NCBI GenBank assembly: GCA_025998875.1
Contig: AP024675.1
Location: 124,001-188,000, forward strand
Direction of reading: 5' to 3'
DNA from: Bacteroidota bacterium
Lineage (GTDB): Bacteria; Bacteroidota; Rhodothermia; JANXDC01
DNA: 64,000 bases
Part shown: in pieces, positions 16,753 through 25,665 of the stretch
How positions within the stretch are numbered: position 1 is the stretch's first letter
How the letters are laid out: each line of letters starts with the position of its first letter
Notes under the pieces: model-generated
Seen by the model: only the letters and a program-made list of their open reading frames with translations
What the model was told of the DNA's origin: nothing
Database searches by the model: none
Translations under genes and position numbers: made by a program

Positions 16753-17656
16753 CGTGGACGTTGACACCGTGGCCACCCACCTACAGGGCTATGGATACTG
16801 GGGCGTCCGGGACGACGGGCTGGTCTACGAGCGGGCCCTGCCCCGGATGTTGGATCTGTTCGGCGCGCTCGGCATACGGGCGACCTTTTTCGTGGTCGTA
16901 GAGGACGCACTGCGGTATCCGGACCTCATCAGAGAGCTGATTCATCAGGGACATGAAGTAGCCTGCCACTCCCTGACCCATCCCTTCAAGATATCCCGGC
17001 TCAACGAATCCCACCTCTACGATGAGATCGTCTACGCCCGCTCCGTGCTGAGCCAGTTGACCGGCCAACCTGTACTTGGCTTCCGGAGCCCCTCCTGGCA
17101 GTTGAGCGAGCGCCTTATGGGCATGATCGCCGAGGCGGGTTACTGGTACGATGCCACGGCCTATCCTTCCCCCCTGCTTCTGTTGGCCCAGTTCGAGATC
17201 GCGCGCCGGGGCCAGAAAGGAACCCCGCGGGAATGGGGGAAGCTATGGAATCAGGCCTTCGGCCAGCGTATGCCCTACCTGGTCCGCACAGACCGAGGTG
17301 ATTTCCTCGAGCTACCCGTGAGCACGCTCACCCCCCTGCGGATCCCCTTCTATCACACGCTCCGCTGGATGCTACCCCGCAGCCTCTGGAGGTGGATGTG
17401 CGGCGGGCTCCGGCAAACCGGATACGTGACATATGTTTTCCACGCGGTGGACTTTCTGGGTGCGGATACCGATCCCATAGACAGGCGTCTGCTGCCGCAT
17501 CCGGGCATGCGACTGCCGCTGCAGTACAAGCTCCAGGAAGCCCGTCGGGTGCTGACCGAGGAGCTGGGCGCCTACCGGATCGTGCCCTTGAGCGAGCTGC
17601 CGACCGTACAACTGTCGCGAATACGCGAGCAGCTTCGGGCGGAGGCGATGGCATGA
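16730..17656 (+). CDS. Polysaccharide deacetylase (NodB-like)
   Basis: 308 residues of the carbohydrate esterase 4 fold, which removes acetyl groups from amino sugars. SVDVDT carries the catalytic and metal-binding aspartates near residue 10, CHSLTHP supplies the two metal-binding histidines, and GFRSPSW is the third motif. No signal peptide, so it may act on a cytoplasmic lipid-linked or nucleotide-linked sugar. It overlaps the FAD gene (23 bases) and wecB (ATGA). A later HAVDFLG segment resembles the C-terminal region of deacetylases in exopolysaccharide clusters. Confidence 0.87.
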   Translation: MKPYAALSVDVDTVATHLQGYGYWGVRDDGLVYERALPRMLDLFGALGIRATFFVVVEDALRYPDLIRELIHQGHEVACHSLTHPFKISRLNESHLYDEIVYARSVLSQLTGQPVLGFRSPSWQLSERLMGMIAEAGYWYDATAYPSPLLLLAQFEIARRGQKGTPREWGKLWNQAFGQRMPYLVRTDRGDFLELPVSTLTPLRIPFYHTLRWMLPRSLWRWMCGGLRQTGYVTYVFHAVDFLGADTDPIDRRLLPHPGMRLPLQYKLQEARRVLTEELGAYRIVPLSELPTVQLSRIREQLRAEAMA

Positions 17657-18783
17657 GGCGGGTACTTATCATCCTGGGCACACGTCCAGAGGTCATCAAA
17701 CTCGGCCCCGTAATCCAGGCCCTCGAGCAACATCCTGACCTCAAGCCCATCGTCTGCTTCAGTGGCCAACACCGGGACCTGGTCTCTCCCCTGCTGCCCT
17801 TTTTCGGGATTCACATCGACCACACGCTCAAGCTTCGGCGTCGCGATCCGGGTCTGGCCGCCTTCGGAGGCGAGATGATGCGCGAGCTGGCCCGGCTCTT
17901 TGTCCGCCTCGACCCGGATATGGTCATGGTGCAGGGGGATACGACCACGGCCGCGCTGGCCGGACTGGCGGCTTTCTATGAGGGCATCCCGGTCGCGCAC
18001 GTGGAGGCGGGCCTGCGCACGCACAACCGCTGGGAGCCGTTTCCGGAAGAGGTCAATCGCAAACTGCTCTCCGAAACCAGCAGCCTGCATTTCGCCCCCA
18101 CGCAACAGGCCGTACTGAACCTGCTTCGCGAGGGTATCCCCCAGAACCAGATCTGGCTGACGGGGAATACGGCCATCGACGCCCTTCGCTACATGCTCGA
18201 GCGCCTGGGCCCGATCCCCCGGCCCCGGACTCCGATGGTGCTCATCACCGCCCATCGCCGGGAGAACTGGGGCCAGGGCATGCGGCGCATCGCGCGCGCC
18301 CTGCGGTGGCTGGCCCTGCGTCATCCGAAAGTGCGCTTCGTCTTCCCTCTGCATCCCAACCCCCTGTTGCGTGAGGAGCTCCACAGGTGGCTGGGTGGGA
18401 TAGAGAACATCGAGCTTCGCCCTGCCGTCCCGTATCCGGAGATGGTACGCCTGCTTGCGCAGGCGCATCTGGTGCTGACGGATTCCGGCGGACTGCAGGA
18501 GGAGGCGGCCTATCTGGGCAAGCCGATTCTGGTGCTGCGCCATACCACCGAACGCCCCGAGGGCGTGCAGGCCGGCGTAGCCAGGCTGGTGGGTACAGCT
18601 CCCCGGAAGATCATCATCGAGACCGAGGAACTACTCCTCGATTCGGCCCGCTACCGGGCCATGGCCCGTCCCTGTCTGGCCTACGGGGACGGCCGAGCCG
18701 CAGAGCGGATCGCCCGGGTTGTGGCCGCCTATCTGCGCGGGGAGCATCTGGCCGAGGAACACGGGTCGGCACTTTCGGCCTAG
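17653..18783 (+). CDS. wecB: UDP-N-acetylglucosamine 2-epimerase (non-hydrolysing)
   Basis: Converts UDP-GlcNAc to UDP-ManNAc, a precursor for surface polysaccharides. 376 residues with GTRPEVIKLGPVI, QGDTTTA, HVEAGLRT, GNTAID, TAHRREN and the C-terminal DSGGLQEEA...TERPEG signature of the WecB/MnaA family. The ATG at 17653 overlaps the deacetylase stop (ATGA). With the deacetylase, GT2 and FAD enzyme it suggests an amino-sugar-containing surface glycan or glycolipid. Confidence 0.94.
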   Translation: MRRVLIILGTRPEVIKLGPVIQALEQHPDLKPIVCFSGQHRDLVSPLLPFFGIHIDHTLKLRRRDPGLAAFGGEMMRELARLFVRLDPDMVMVQGDTTTAALAGLAAFYEGIPVAHVEAGLRTHNRWEPFPEEVNRKLLSETSSLHFAPTQQAVLNLLREGIPQNQIWLTGNTAIDALRYMLERLGPIPRPRTPMVLITAHRRENWGQGMRRIARALRWLALRHPKVRFVFPLHPNPLLREELHRWLGGIENIELRPAVPYPEMVRLLAQAHLVLTDSGGLQEEAAYLGKPILVLRHTTERPEGVQAGVARLVGTAPRKIIIETEELLLDSARYRAMARPCLAYGDGRAAERIARVVAAYLRGEHLAEEHGSALSA

Positions 18784-18837
18784 CCATGCCCACCCCTGCG
18801 GCCTCCCGGGCCGTTGCGCCGCGCAGGGGAAGGGTGT

Positions 18838-19506
18838 ATGTTTGGCCCCGTCATGGAGCATCATCTGCGGGCCCAAGAAGTAGGACATGCCTTCGGGCTG
18901 AGGCCCGTCTTCGAGGGCGTAACCCTGGAATGCCGCTCCGGCCAGATATGGGGCATTCTGGGGCCCAACGGATCGGGCAAGTCCACCCTGCTCCGGATCC
19001 TGGGAGGGTTGCTGGAGCCCACTTGGGGAGAGGTGCGCTACATACGAGGAGAACGCGCCTTTTCCCGTTCAGCCATCCTGCCCTGGATCGGCCTTGTGGC
19101 CCCGTACGCCAATCTGTATGAGGAATTCTCCGCCTACGAGAACCTGTACTGGGTCCTGGCGCTTCGGGGGCAGAGGCCGGAACCTGATCGTCTGGCGGCT
19201 GTCCTGGAGCGCGTGGGGCTTGCTCGGACCTGGTGGCAGGAGCCCCTGCGGACCTACTCCTCGGGCATGAAGCAACGCGTTCGCCTGGCCGCCGCCCTTG
19301 TAACAGAGCCGAGCCTGCTGTTGCTCGATGAGCCCACCTCGAACCTGGATGAAGCGGGCGTGCGGCAAGTCCGCCAGATCCTTGAAGAGGAGGCCTCCGG
19401 TGGTCACATCGTATTGCTGGCTACGAACATCCCCGAAGAGGCTTCCTGGTGTTCCCATCGGCTTGATCTGCGGGCCCACAGGCCCCGCAAAAGAGTGGTT
19501 TACTGA
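18838..19506 (+). CDS. Lone ABC transporter ATPase (CcmA-like)
   Basis: 222 residues: one nucleotide-binding domain with Walker A GPNGSGKST, Q-loop region, signature YSSGMKQR and Walker B LLLLDEPTSNLD. Similar in size and layout to CcmA, the ATPase of the heme-exporter-like CcmAB, but no CcmB or other permease follows: the next gene is convergent and overlaps by 7 bases. The H-loop position after Walker B reads ATNIPEEA, so the usual histidine appears absent. AGGGGA seven bases upstream supports the ATG at 18838; 18853 is the alternative. The partner is presumably elsewhere. Confidence 0.82.
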   Translation: MFGPVMEHHLRAQEVGHAFGLRPVFEGVTLECRSGQIWGILGPNGSGKSTLLRILGGLLEPTWGEVRYIRGERAFSRSAILPWIGLVAPYANLYEEFSAYENLYWVLALRGQRPEPDRLAAVLERVGLARTWWQEPLRTYSSGMKQRVRLAAALVTEPSLLLLDEPTSNLDEAGVRQVRQILEEEASGGHIVLLATNIPEEASWCSHRLDLRAHRPRKRVVY

Positions 19507-20750
19507 GCCGAAGGTTTGCGGCGCAATGCCTCCAGCAACCGGCGCAGAAAGGCATCAACCTGATCGCTGCGGATCCAGCGCAGCACGACCACCAGATCGT
19601 GCTCCGGGTCCACGTAGATCACATTGGCCCCGTTGCCCAGATGGGCGAACGCCCCCTCCGGCGCGCTCGGATAGAGCCGGCGTTCCGTGTTGAGAAACCA
19701 GTTCATGAACCCGTAGGTGGGCTGAACCGCTGTGGGCGTGCGGGCGAGTTCAATCCAGCGCCGGGAGAGCACCTGCCGATCCCTCCAGCGGCCGTTGCGG
19801 AGCAGAAGGTATCCGAAACGAGCCATATCGCGAGCCGAGATGAACATTCCCCCGCCCCAGTGCCCGCCTCCGGAGACGGATTGCACCAGACGGCCATCGA
19901 GCACGACCCAGGAGTTTTCATACCCATACCAGCGCCAGGTAGGGGAAGCCCCGATGGGATCCATGACCAGCTCCCGGAGCACCTCCGGCAGTGGCCTGCG
20001 CCAGAGGCTCAAAGCGGCCAGGGCGAGCACATTGACGCGCACGTCGTTGTATTCGTACACCGTGCCCGGCTCATGACGGGGGCGCGTTGTCCAGGCACTC
20101 GGGTTCGGGTCCGGTCGGTCGGCCCAGTCCGGTTTCCCCCATAGGGTGCCCTCCCAGTCGCTGGTCTGACGCAGCAGGTGATCCCACGTGATCTTCCGAT
20201 TATGTGGGGTGGCGAAGAGGTCCAGCAGCTTCATCTGTCCCAATCGTTCGGCCGAGGCCCAGCGCATATGGGGCTCCCACACCCAGATAGGCCCCACATA
20301 CTGCCATACGGGATCATCCAGGCTCCGGATGAGCCCGCGATCGAAAGCCAGCCCCACGACCGTGGACAGGAAGCTTTTGGTCACGCTGAAGGTCATATCC
20401 ACCCGGTCGGGCTCCCCCCATTCGGCCACGATATAGCCGTGTCGCACGATGATACCCGTCTGCTCCCCGCGCACGCTCAGCGGACCGATGGGATCTCCAA
20501 AGGGTTCCCGGCCAAAGCTCTGGTAGTGGGCCAGCTCCAGATCCCGGGGCGCGGGGGATTCCTGTTCTCGGGCGAAGGCGATGGCTTCCTGGAGTTTTCC
20601 GGGGTCAAAACCCAGCTCCTCCGGAGCCCGTCTGGCCCAGGCCTCAGGCCACGCGGGGGGAAAATACGGGGAAGCCGCAGGTTGCGCCCACAGGGAGAGG
20701 GCTACAAAGAGCGCCCCCGCCATCCCCACGGAACGGGCAACGACGATCAT
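19500..20750 (-). CDS. Secreted serine hydrolase (beta-lactamase/esterase class C fold)
   Basis: 416 residues with a signal peptide (to about residue 25, WAQPA). The penicillin-binding-like active site is visible: SVTK (S-x-x-K) within TFSVTKSF, and the Tyr motif YEYND (Y-x-N). Such proteins are esterases, D-aminopeptidases or beta-lactamase relatives; resistance cannot be inferred from sequence alone. It is the last of a three-gene chain after the BtuF-like and dienelactone hydrolase genes, each overlapping as ATGA. Confidence 0.87.
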   Translation of the reverse strand: MIVVARSVGMAGALFVALSLWAQPAASPYFPPAWPEAWARRAPEELGFDPGKLQEAIAFAREQESPAPRDLELAHYQSFGREPFGDPIGPLSVRGEQTGIIVRHGYIVAEWGEPDRVDMTFSVTKSFLSTVVGLAFDRGLIRSLDDPVWQYVGPIWVWEPHMRWASAERLGQMKLLDLFATPHNRKITWDHLLRQTSDWEGTLWGKPDWADRPDPNPSAWTTRPRHEPGTVYEYNDVRVNVLALAALSLWRRPLPEVLRELVMDPIGASPTWRWYGYENSWVVLDGRLVQSVSGGGHWGGGMFISARDMARFGYLLLRNGRWRDRQVLSRRWIELARTPTAVQPTYGFMNWFLNTERRLYPSAPEGAFAHLGNGANVIYVDPEHDLVVVLRWIRSDQVDAFLRRLLEALRRKPSAQ

Positions 20751-21562
20751 CTTTCCCTCCGGGAATGCGTCTCCAGGAGCTTCAGCCAGCGCGCCCAGGC
20801 CGCCTCCCGGGCGCGACGATTGGCCTCCGAGGCCGCTGGACCCTCACCGGTGCGCATGAAGGCATGTCCGGCCCCCTCGTAGGTAACGGGCTCGAAATGC
20901 CTGCCAGCCCTCTGCAGAATCCGGGCCGTGGCCGGCACGGTGGCGTTTACCCGGGCATCGGCCCCGCCGTAGAAGGCGTACACCGGGCACCGGATGCGGA
21001 CCAGCGCGGCGGAATCCTCCGGCGCCGTGCCATAGAACACAAAGGCCGCCTGCAGCTCCGGATACGCCGTGGCAAAGCGAAAGGCCTGTGTGCCGCCCCA
21101 GCAGAAGCCGGCCACGCTTAACCGGCCATCGGAGGCGGCAAGCCTCCGCACTCGATCCGCCACGGCCCGGAGATCGGCCAGCACCTGTTCTGGGGAAAGC
21201 CGGTAAATGGCCTCCCGAGCGGCATCTTCATCCGGGAAATCCCGTGTTCCCCCTCCACCGGGAGCCATGCCGGAGAGCAGATCCGGGGCCACGGCCAAAT
21301 ATCCGGCCTCCGCCAGGCGATCTGCGACAGAACGCACCCAGTCCGTAAGCCCCCGGTTTTCGTGAATGACCAGCACCACCGGGGCGGGATCGGGTCGTTC
21401 CGGATAGACCACATAGGCCTGCACGGCGCGCCCGTCGTAGCGTACCTCGAGCCATTCATGATGCCGTGGGCTTTCGAGCAGACGTCGGTGCGCGGCATCC
21501 TGGGCGGGAAGCTCGCCCCAGAGAACAAACAACAGAGCGACGCTGATGCAGATGCGCTTCAT
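20747..21562 (-). CDS. Exported dienelactone hydrolase family protein
   Basis: 271 residues. A signal peptide (to about residue 22, LPAQD) marks it as periplasmic, unlike the cytoplasmic enzymes of chloroaromatic degradation. The alpha/beta-hydrolase core has HENRG, nucleophile elbow GFCWGG (Cys, as in DLH), GGADARV (Asp) and GAGHAFM (His). The ATG at 21562 is the first with a proper signal sequence and overlaps the BtuF-like stop. Substrate unknown; pairing with a secreted serine hydrolase suggests ester or lactone cleavage outside the cytoplasm. Confidence 0.88.
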   Translation of the reverse strand: MKRICISVALLFVLWGELPAQDAAHRRLLESPRHHEWLEVRYDGRAVQAYVVYPERPDPAPVVLVIHENRGLTDWVRSVADRLAEAGYLAVAPDLLSGMAPGGGGTRDFPDEDAAREAIYRLSPEQVLADLRAVADRVRRLAASDGRLSVAGFCWGGTQAFRFATAYPELQAAFVFYGTAPEDSAALVRIRCPVYAFYGGADARVNATVPATARILQRAGRHFEPVTYEGAGHAFMRTGEGPAASEANRRAREAAWARWLKLLETHSRRER

Positions 21563-22491
21563 GGCGGCGTTCCTATGGCTATGGGGTTGAGCAGGCGGGC
21601 TCTGGACGGATCTGGCTCCCCGAAGCGCTCCGGATGGAGCACCTGCGCCAGCAGTTCGATGCCCTCGACCACCCGGGGTCCCGGACGACTGAAATAGGCG
21701 TTGGCCTCCAGCGCCCAGATGGAAACCCGCCCCAGATCGCAAAGCCGAGGGAGCAGGCTACGGGCTTCGGCCAGCACCTCCTGCAAGCTATAGCCGCAGG
21801 GCATGAGGAGCAACACCTCCGGGCGGGCCTCTTGAATGGTCTCCCAGTCCGTCCGATACGAAGGCTCCCCGGCCCTGCCCAGCAGACATTCCCCTCCGGC
21901 CAGCAGAATCTGCTCCGGCACCCAGTGTCCCGGAGCAAAGGGGGGATCGAGCCACTCCAGCGCCGCCACACGGGGGCGATGGGCTATCCCCTGCAGCGCA
22001 CAGCGCAGACGCTCCAGGCGTCCGAAGATGCCCTGCAGCAGCATTCGGGCCCGATCTGCCACCCCCAGCAGATCGGCCACCCTCTCGATGGACCTCCAGA
22101 TCCCCTGCAGATCCACCGGCTCCAGAGACAGCAACCGGATCCCCCCCTTTCGGGCCAGATGCCCGAGGGCATGCTCGAGCGTTTCCCGGGAGACGGCGCA
22201 CACATCGCAGAGGGCCTGTGTGATAATCACATCGGGCCGCAGGGCAAGCAGGCGCTCCAGATCCAGCCCGTAGAGGCTACGCCCCTCCCGCAGGGCATCC
22301 GATACGCGCCGGTCGATCTCCCGGGGGGTAAGCGGCTCATCCGGCGCGGCTATGGTGCTATAGGTCAGCGCCGGAAGCTCACCAATCCCGGGCGGCCAGT
22401 CACATGCATGACTGCGGCCGACGAGTTCGGACTCCAGCCCCAGGGCGCAGACGATCTCCGTAGCGCTCGGCAACAGCGAAACGATCCGCAT
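21559..22491 (-). CDS. BtuF-like cobalamin/siderophore-binding protein without signal peptide
   Basis: 310 residues of the helical-backbone substrate-binding fold (BtuF/FhuD group). RIVSLLPSATEIVCALGL and the LALRPDVIITQALCDVCAVS segment are characteristic. It starts directly with the first strand and lacks a signal peptide, so if the start is right it would be cytoplasmic, unlike transport-linked BtuF. No permease or ATPase adjoins it. The ATG at 22491 is the only sensible start; upstream codons would translate the promoter region. First gene of the chain with dienelactone and serine hydrolases. Confidence 0.8.
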   Translation of the reverse strand: MRIVSLLPSATEIVCALGLESELVGRSHACDWPPGIGELPALTYSTIAAPDEPLTPREIDRRVSDALREGRSLYGLDLERLLALRPDVIITQALCDVCAVSRETLEHALGHLARKGGIRLLSLEPVDLQGIWRSIERVADLLGVADRARMLLQGIFGRLERLRCALQGIAHRPRVAALEWLDPPFAPGHWVPEQILLAGGECLLGRAGEPSYRTDWETIQEARPEVLLLMPCGYSLQEVLAEARSLLPRLCDLGRVSIWALEANAYFSRPGPRVVEGIELLAQVLHPERFGEPDPSRARLLNPIAIGTPP

Positions 22492-22505
22492 ACCTACTCC
22501 GGCGG

Positions 22506-22537
22506 GAAAAATACGACCTTTGGCCGTGCGGGGCCAG
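22506..22537 (-). promoter_or_regulatory. Weak promoter candidate for the BtuF-like chain
   Basis: On the minus strand, CTG (22537-22535), 21 bases, then TATTTTTC (22513-22506). The -7 matches TAnnTTTG at seven of eight positions; the upstream element is CTG rather than TTG. Confidence 0.3.
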
Positions 22538-22613
22538 TGCGCATTGGGGAACCGTTTTCCCCGCTCCGGGGTTGTGCGGGGGGTAAGGGGCGGGGAAAAC
22601 GCTGGCATATCCC

Positions 22614-22644
22614 TTGTGCTTCAGCCCCGTGTATCGTACTTTCA
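22614..22644 (+). promoter_or_regulatory. Weak promoter candidate for the TPR gene
   Basis: TTG (22614-22616), 20 bases, then TACTTTCA (22637-22644). The start would be near 22651, about 20 bases before the ATG. Confidence 0.3.
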
Positions 22645-22670
22645 GGAACGCAAACGGCCTGCGCAAGACC

Positions 22671-24062
22671 ATGAGCTGGTACGACTACCTCTTCGGGGAC
22701 GATCCGGAATATCCCCCCCACGGCGACGGGAGCGCGCATTTTGAGCGCCTTCTGGAGGACAACGGGGGATATGTGGATTCGGATGTGCTGGAGGAGGCGG
22801 CCAGCTATTATCTGGAACAGGAACGCTATGAGGAGGCGCTCCGTATTCTGGACCGCCTCATCGAACAGTATCCGTTCAACTCCGACTACCTCATCCGGCG
22901 CGGTGTGGCGCTAAACCACCAGGGCCGCTTCGAAGAAGCGCTCGAGAGCCTGGAGCAGGCGCGCCGTCTGAACCCCACAGACAGCGAGTTGCTCCTGCAC
23001 CGGGGCCTGGCCCTCGACGGCCTGGGACGATCCCAGGAGGCCGAGGAGGCCTTCCGCGAGGTGCTCAAATACAACCCGTGGGATGAAGATGCCTCCTTCA
23101 ATCTGGCCCTCTTGCTCGAAAGGCAGGAACGCTACGAAGAGGCGCTTCCCCTGCTGGAGGCCTGCGCCTCGCGCAACCCCCGGTATCGGGATATCTGGTA
23201 CGAGCTGGGCTACTGCTATGAGGCCCTCGGGCGGCTGGAAGAAGCCCTGCAGGCATATGAGCGGCATCTGGATGAATATCCCTACGCGGCCAATGCCTGG
23301 TACAACCGAGGGGTTGTGCTGGGCCAAATGGAGCGTCCAGAGGAGGCCCTCTCCAGCTACGACATGGCCCTGGCTATCGATCCCGCCTTCGCCGCCGCGC
23401 ACTTCAACCGCGGACATGTACTCATGCAGCTGGGCCGGTTCCGGGAGGCTTTAGAGGCCTTCCACGAAGTCCTGCACCTGGAGGGAGAAGAATTCGGCAC
23501 CCTCTTCAACCTGGGGCTCTGCCATCAGGAGCTGGGCAACCCCGCGGAGGCCATCCGATATTATCACAGGGCCCTGGAGCTGAACGCGGAACACCCGGAA
23601 ACGCACTACAACACGGGTCTCTGCTACGACGCGCTGGAGGATTACGAATCCGCCCTGCGGCACTTCCTCCAGGCCGCCGAGCTGGATCCCTACAACGCCG
23701 AATACTGGTATGCCCGCGCCGATACAGAGTACAACCTGGGCATGCTCGAAGAGGCCCTCTCGAGCTATAGCATCGTATTGCGGCTCGATGAGCAGAACGC
23801 GGAGGCCTGGTACGATTACGGGGATACCCTCCTGGAAGTGGGCCGCTTCGAGGAGGGCCTCTACGCCTTCGATCAGGCGTTGCGGTATCGGCCCCGGTGG
23901 GCGCAGGCGTATTATCAGCGCGCCCGAGCGCTGTACAACCTGGGCCGCCACCGGGAAAGCCTCCAGGCCCTGCAGACGGCTATAGAGCTGGACCCCGCAT
24001 TGGGCGAGGAGCTGGGGCGCGCCTTTCCCGCGATCATGGAATATCTTGCCGGGCTCCGCTAG
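22671..24062 (+). CDS. TPR-repeat protein
   Basis: 463 residues made almost entirely of tetratricopeptide repeats: about a dozen 34-residue units with the W/L-G-Y/A-F-A-P pattern, e.g. AYNLG, GRFEEAL, LNPTD. No signal peptide or membrane helix, so a cytoplasmic scaffold. The N-terminal 35 residues are acidic and non-repetitive (MSWYDYLFGDDPEY). The 12-base gap to aroE suggests a TPR-aroE-pgeF unit. The partner is unknown. Confidence 0.88.
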   Translation: MSWYDYLFGDDPEYPPHGDGSAHFERLLEDNGGYVDSDVLEEAASYYLEQERYEEALRILDRLIEQYPFNSDYLIRRGVALNHQGRFEEALESLEQARRLNPTDSELLLHRGLALDGLGRSQEAEEAFREVLKYNPWDEDASFNLALLLERQERYEEALPLLEACASRNPRYRDIWYELGYCYEALGRLEEALQAYERHLDEYPYAANAWYNRGVVLGQMERPEEALSSYDMALAIDPAFAAAHFNRGHVLMQLGRFREALEAFHEVLHLEGEEFGTLFNLGLCHQELGNPAEAIRYYHRALELNAEHPETHYNTGLCYDALEDYESALRHFLQAAELDPYNAEYWYARADTEYNLGMLEEALSSYSIVLRLDEQNAEAWYDYGDTLLEVGRFEEGLYAFDQALRYRPRWAQAYYQRARALYNLGRHRESLQALQTAIELDPALGEELGRAFPAIMEYLAGLR

Positions 24063-24074
24063 CCGGTCCGGAAC

Positions 24075-24920
24075 ATGATTCGATACGTGGCGCTCATCGG
24101 ACATCCCGTCGCCCACTCCCTTTCCCCTCTCATCCATAATCGCGCCTTCGCCCACGATGGATTGCCCTACCAGTATCTGGCCCTCGATGTACCGGATCCG
24201 AATCGGCTTCCGGCCGTTCTTCTGGGCCTCTGGGCGATGGATTTCCTGGGCGCGAACGTGACCCTTCCTTATAAGGAAGCCGTCCTGCCCTGGATGGACG
24301 AGCTCTCCGATACCGTGCGCGCCGTGGGCGCGGCCAATACGATCGTGCGCGACGGGGAGCGATGGTGGGCGGAAAACACCGACGTAGTGGGGTTCATCAG
24401 GGCCCTGGAGCCTGAGGCGGAGCGTATCGAGGCAGGAACAGCCGTCGTATTCGGTGCCGGAGGGGCTGCGCGCGCCGTCGTCTACGGGCTTCTTACCACG
24501 TACCGGATGCGCCGCATCACGATCCTGGCGCGCCGGCCGGAGCGGGCCCATGCGCTGGTAGCGCAGTTTCGCTCCCTCAGGGCAGAGGTGTGCTGGAGCG
24601 TACCGGACTCTGCCCGGAAAGCCGCCGAAGCCGTGCGCCGGGCTCAGCTCCTTGTCAACACCACACCCTTGGGCATGGAACCCCATGGAGAGGCCCTGCC
24701 GTGGCCGGATTCCTCCGCATATCGACCCGGACAGGTCGCCTTTGACCTCGTCTATCGACCCCGGCCCACCCGATGGCTCAAGGAAGCCTCCCTCCGGGGA
24801 CTGATCACGATCGATGGGCTGCCCATGCTCCTCTATCAGGCCGCGGCCGCCTACCGGCTCTGGACCGGACGGGAGATGCCGCTACAGATCGTGCAACAGG
24901 CTCTTGAGGAGGTGCTGTGA
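24075..24920 (+). CDS. aroE: Shikimate dehydrogenase
   Basis: Reduces 3-dehydroshikimate to shikimate with NADPH in aromatic amino-acid synthesis. 281 residues: IGHPVAHSLSPLIHN (substrate binding), GANVTLPYKEAV (catalytic Lys), ENTDVVGF (catalytic Asp), and the nucleotide-binding GAGGAARAVVYGL with the ARRPERA basic turn favouring NADP. The stop overlaps the next gene's GTG start by 3 bases. Confidence 0.96.
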   Translation: MIRYVALIGHPVAHSLSPLIHNRAFAHDGLPYQYLALDVPDPNRLPAVLLGLWAMDFLGANVTLPYKEAVLPWMDELSDTVRAVGAANTIVRDGERWWAENTDVVGFIRALEPEAERIEAGTAVVFGAGGAARAVVYGLLTTYRMRRITILARRPERAHALVAQFRSLRAEVCWSVPDSARKAAEAVRRAQLLVNTTPLGMEPHGEALPWPDSSAYRPGQVAFDLVYRPRPTRWLKEASLRGLITIDGLPMLLYQAAAAYRLWTGREMPLQIVQQALEEVL

Positions 24921-25660
24921 GCCTGGAACTGCTGCGTCCCGATGTCTTCGCCGGACTGGAGGGATACGTGGCTGCCTTCAGCACGCGGCAGGGCGGGGTC
25001 AGCAGGCCCCCGTTTGCCACGCTGAACCTGGGCCTGAGCACGGGCGACGATCCCGCCTGCGTTCAGGAAAACCGCCGCCGCGTGGGTCATGAGCTGGGCC
25101 TCTTCCCAGATCGATGGGCTACGGCCGGACAGGTGCACGGCGCCGAGGTGGCGATTGTGCGCGAGCCTGGCCATGTATCCGGGGTAGACGGACTGGTCAC
25201 AGACCGGCCCGGTATCCTGCTGGCCGTGACCGTGGCCGATTGCGCCGCCGTGCTCCTGGCCGATCCAGAAGCGGGGGTCGTGGGCGCCGCACACGCCGGG
25301 TGGCGCGGAGCGGTTTCGGGTATTCTGCGCCGCACCGTGGAGACCATGCGTCGCCTGGGCGCTCGCCCGGACCGCATCCGGGCCTACGTCAGCCCAGCGA
25401 TCGGCACATGCCACTTCGAGGTAGGCCCAGAGGTAGCCGAACACTTTCCCCCACCGGTCGTCCACCCTGGCCCCCAGGGCCGCCCCCACGTGGATCTTAA
25501 AGAGGCACTCCGTCGGCAGTTGATCGCGCTTGGTCTGCACAGCGCCCGCATAGAGGTCTCCCCGCTGTGCACGGCCGACGATCCGGGCCGGTTTTTCTCC
25601 TTCCGCGCCCAGAAGGGCCAAACGGGCCGCATGATGGGCCTCATCGGCCGCCTCTGCTAG
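24917..25660 (+). CDS. pgeF: Peptidoglycan editing factor PgeF (YfiH, multicopper polyphenol oxidase-like fold)
   Basis: 247 residues of the YfiH/DUF152 family, which removes wrongly built UDP-MurNAc-peptides containing L-Ser instead of L-Ala. The metal site is visible: GQVHGAEV (His), TVADCAAVLL (Cys) and GAAHAGWRG (His). The GTG start at 24917 overlaps the aroE stop (GTGA) and is followed by LRPDVFAGL. It ends five bases from the convergent M1 peptidase. Confidence 0.93.
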   Translation: MSLELLRPDVFAGLEGYVAAFSTRQGGVSRPPFATLNLGLSTGDDPACVQENRRRVGHELGLFPDRWATAGQVHGAEVAIVREPGHVSGVDGLVTDRPGILLAVTVADCAAVLLADPEAGVVGAAHAGWRGAVSGILRRTVETMRRLGARPDRIRAYVSPAIGTCHFEVGPEVAEHFPPPVVHPGPQGRPHVDLKEALRRQLIALGLHSARIEVSPLCTADDPGRFFSFRAQKGQTGRMMGLIGRLC

Positions 25661-25665
25661 CCGCC

